From contig JAUXGG010000105.1 in the NCBI GenBank assembly GCA_030622265.1, positions 1 through 6,335 of the forward strand: a stretch of 6,335 nucleotides of DNA, in the 5' to 3' direction. The translations under genes and the position numbers were made by a program. Of this stretch, positions 4,270-6,335 are shown in pieces. Source of the DNA: Candidatus Eiseniibacteriota bacterium (GTDB taxonomy: Bacteria > Arandabacterota > Arandabacteria > Arandabacterales > Arandabacteraceae). The notes below the pieces were generated by a model, which saw only the letters and a list, made by a program, of their open reading frames with translations, did not search any database and was not told the DNA's origin. Positions within the stretch are counted from its first letter, which is position 1; each line of letters starts with the position of its first letter.

Positions 4270-6335
4270 CTACCTGTACAACACCTTGGCACTTATGCCG
4301 GCAACCTCGACTTTGCCGCCCGATACCGAGCTCTCCCCGGTCGTGACCGGTCCGGTTCCGGCCTCGTCATCATCGACCACGACCGTCCAGTCACCATCGG
4401 GAATCGTGAAGGTCACCGCATTTGGATTCGAGTTGAACATAACCAGCACTTCATTCCATGAATCGCCGGAGTTGCCCTTGGTGAGATTGTAGGCCACGCA
4501 CCGGCCGGGCACAGTGATACCCGGTTGATCGTCCAGGAACTTAAGATTCGCCTTAACATCCTGCCTGGTCGCCATCTTGAACATGGGATGGGCCTTACGC
4601 AGAGCAATGAGGCCCTTGTAATACTCGAAGATGTCCATATTGGTGCGCTTCAAGTCCCAGTTGATCATGTTGATGGCATCCGGCTGGTTATAGCTGTTGC
4701 TGTTGCCTCGCTTGGTGCGGAGCATCTCCTGCCCGCTGTGCATGAACGGGATCCCCTGGGAGGTCATCACCAGGACAGCACCGAGCCTGTTCATGCGTTT
4801 CCTGTCATCATCGTCGACCATTGCGTCGTTCCGGGTGGTTACGATCAGCCTGTCCCAGAAGGTGTGGTTGTCGTGGCTTGCGACGTAGTTCAGGGCCTCA
4901 AGGGGGCTCTCGGTGAAGTCGTTGATGCTGCCTTCGATGCCCCGCTTGATCTTGTCGATACTGATCCCCGCCTGTACATAACCCTTGCTCACATCAAACA
5001 CGCCACCCTTGATGGCATCCCTGAAATGGTCTCCGAAGACCGCGAATCCCTTGCCCTTCTGGGCTCCCTTTACGGTCGGCATAATCGGTGTCTCTCCACC
5101 AGTCCAGGGCTCGCCGTGGATAACGATGTCGGGTTTTATTTCCCTGCAGGTCTCCACGATCTCCACCATCGTCTTGAGGTCGTGGAGGCCCATGAGATCA
5201 AACCTGAACCCGTCGACATCATATTCCTCCACCCAGTACTTGCATGACTCCACGATGAACTTCCTCATCATGGGAGCTTCGCTCCGGGTCTCGTTGCCGG
5301 TGCCCGAGCCATTGTAGTAAGAGCCGTCCTCCCTCATGCGGTAGTAGTAGCCGGGAACAAGACCCTCGAAGCTGTATATTCTCTGCGGCCTGTACTCGGC
5401 CGTGTGGTTGTAGACCACATCCATGATCACTTTCATGCCCTTCTTGTGGAGCGCGTCCACAAGGAGCTTAAATTCCTTTACCCGCGTGGCATCACCGGTC
5501 TTGGTTGCGAACCAGCCGTCGGGGGAGTTGAAGTGTACCGGCATGTATCCCCAGTTGTACCCATCGTTGGACTCATCGTTCTCGAAGTCCTGAATCGGCA
5601 TGATCTGGACCGTGTTGACACCCAGCTCCTCGAGGTGATCGATGCCTGTGAGGATCTCAGGATGCTCGGGCATGGTTGTTCCGGTCTCGGTGAATCCCAG
5701 GTACATGCCCTTGTTGGTGATACCTGAATTGGAGGATATCGTGAAATCCCTGATGTGTAATTCATATATTATCACTTCGCTGCGGTCAAAGACCGGAGCG
5801 GGCCCGATCGGGGTCTCGTCCTTGATCACCATGCCACGGCCATTGTGGGCGGTGTTGCAGCGCGAGTAGGGATCTATGACATCGCGTTTCACATCCGCAA
5901 AGCGAGGGTCCGGCCCATCGGCCCTCAAGGTGTAGTACGTGCCGTTAAGGTCGCCAGCGACCGTGAACTCCCAGATACCCTTATCGGTATATGTCATCTC
6001 CTTAACATCGGGCTCGCCGCCTTCGGGCACATCATAGATGCTGAGTCTCAATGAGGTCGCCGTGGGGGCGAATACTCGAAAGACGGTCTCCTCCGGGGAA
6101 TAGACCGCACCCATTTCTTCTTCCGAATAGTATTCGGGCGTATCCATTATCCCTCTCACGGACAGCCCAGCGGACTTAAACCCTTCGATGCTGATCGTGT
6201 AATCGGCAAGAGCCCCGCCCCTCACGTCGAAGTCACGGTCTACGGTTGCCGCCACAAGGTGGGCGGCCCCATGCTTGGGCGGGAGCATCTTCACATCGGT
6301 GATCCCGACCTTCTCTCCTTCGGCATTTTCAAGAA
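4270..6335 (-). CDS. pulA: Type I pullulanase-like GH13 debranching enzyme with CBM48 (5' end beyond window)
   Basis: The frame is open through the right edge; 687 residues are visible. Numbering from the in-frame GTG at 6294, residues 1-55 are the end of an N-terminal domain, about 57-150 a CBM48-type beta-sandwich (VFRVFAPTATSLRLSIYD), about 170-585 the GH13 catalytic barrel and 586-674 a C-terminal beta-domain. The four GH13 regions are clear: DVVYNH (292-297), GFRFDLMG with nucleophile Asp366, HGEPW with acid/base Glu395, and SHDNHT with Asp475. YNWGYMP (246-252) is the pullulanase signature region, with Met where most type I enzymes have Asp (YNWGYDP). It should hydrolyse alpha-1,6 links in pullulan, amylopectin or glycogen. 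The GTG at 6294 lacks a well-placed ribosome site and the frame continues upstream in plausible sequence, so the true start, and any signal peptide that would set its location, is missing. Confidence 0.93.
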   Translation of the reverse strand, partial: LENAEGEKVGITDVKMLPPKHGAAHLVAATVDRDFDVRGGALADYTISIEGFKSAGLSVRGIMDTPEYYSEEEMGAVYSPEETVFRVFAPTATSLRLSIYDVPEGGEPDVKEMTYTDKGIWEFTVAGDLNGTYYTLRADGPDPRFADVKRDVIDPYSRCNTAHNGRGMVIKDETPIGPAPVFDRSEVIIYELHIRDFTISSNSGITNKGMYLGFTETGTTMPEHPEILTGIDHLEELGVNTVQIMPIQDFENDESNDGYNWGYMPVHFNSPDGWFATKTGDATRVKEFKLLVDALHKKGMKVIMDVVYNHTAEYRPQRIYSFEGLVPGYYYRMREDGSYYNGSGTGNETRSEAPMMRKFIVESCKYWVEEYDVDGFRFDLMGLHDLKTMVEIVETCREIKPDIVIHGEPWTGGETPIMPTVKGAQKGKGFAVFGDHFRDAIKGGVFDVSKGYVQAGISIDKIKRGIEGSINDFTESPLEALNYVASHDNHTFWDRLIVTTRNDAMVDDDDRKRMNRLGAVLVMTSQGIPFMHSGQEMLRTKRGNSNSYNQPDAINMINWDLKRTNMDIFEYYKGLIALRKAHPMFKMATRQDVKANLKFLDDQPGITVPGRCVAYNLTKGNSGDSWNEVLVMFNSNPNAVTFTIPDGDWTVVVDDDEAGTGPVTTGESSVSGGKVEVAGISAKVLYR

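Noticed and set aside
3847..4461. 204-codon plus-strand open frame with a TRTRPL-type repeat
   Set aside because: It crosses antisense to two minus-strand genes, and its repeat is only the reverse reading of the 18-bp units in the zinc-ribbon gene.
4525..5247. 240-codon plus-strand open frame
   Set aside because: It is antisense to the catalytic barrel of the pullulanase and has no recognisable domain or ribosome site.
4270..6294. Complete pullulanase beginning at GTG 6294
   Set aside because: The frame stays open to the window edge with plausible domain sequence and no suitably spaced ribosome site precedes the GTG, so the gene is treated as 5'-partial.

Overview
The window comes from a moderately GC-rich Gram-negative bacterium. 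The outer-membrane DUF3078-type barrel, AI-2E-family permease, GGDEF signalling protein, basic zinc-ribbon protein and type I pullulanase together suggest an environmental lineage such as Desulfobacterota or an FCB-type candidate phylum (Zixibacteria- or Eisenbacteria-like). This placement is an inference from family distribution; nothing in the window fixes the taxon.

Layout, left to right. (1) Positions 1-1451, minus strand: a gene cut by the left edge. One uninterrupted frame fuses a NadE-type glutamine-amidohydrolase (nitrilase fold) domain to a truncated PAS-like segment and a GGDEF diguanylate cyclase domain with an I-site. (2) Positions 1452-1593: a divergent intergenic region with a long interrupted palindrome. 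Its arms carry the putative -35 elements of two back-to-back promoters, and the symmetry extends to the -10 positions. (3) Positions 1594-2649, plus: a complete AI-2E (UPF0118/PerM-like) permease. (4) Positions 2650-2745: a convergent gap with a perfect 48-bp palindrome, probably a REP- or MITE-like element. (5) Positions 2746-3636, minus: a secreted DUF3078-type putative outer-membrane barrel. (6) Positions 3637-3852: a non-coding stretch with a 9-bp inverted repeat and a small dyad in the leader of the DUF3078 gene. (7) Positions 3853-4218, minus: a small basic protein with four hexapeptide repeats and a cysteine-rich zinc ribbon. (8) Positions 4270-6335, minus: a pullulanase (GH13 with CBM48) cut by the right edge.

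The pullulanase, zinc-ribbon and DUF3078 genes all read leftwards. Only the first two are close (about 50 nt, with a UUCG hairpin between them). The pullulanase debranches alpha-1,6-linked glucans; nothing links the zinc-ribbon protein to sugar metabolism. The most unusual item is the amidohydrolase-PAS-GGDEF fusion: the glutaminase module that normally feeds ammonia to NAD synthetase is joined instead to a c-di-GMP-producing module, with its catalytic Glu-Lys-Cys residues intact. It may share control with the divergent permease through the palindromic promoter region.
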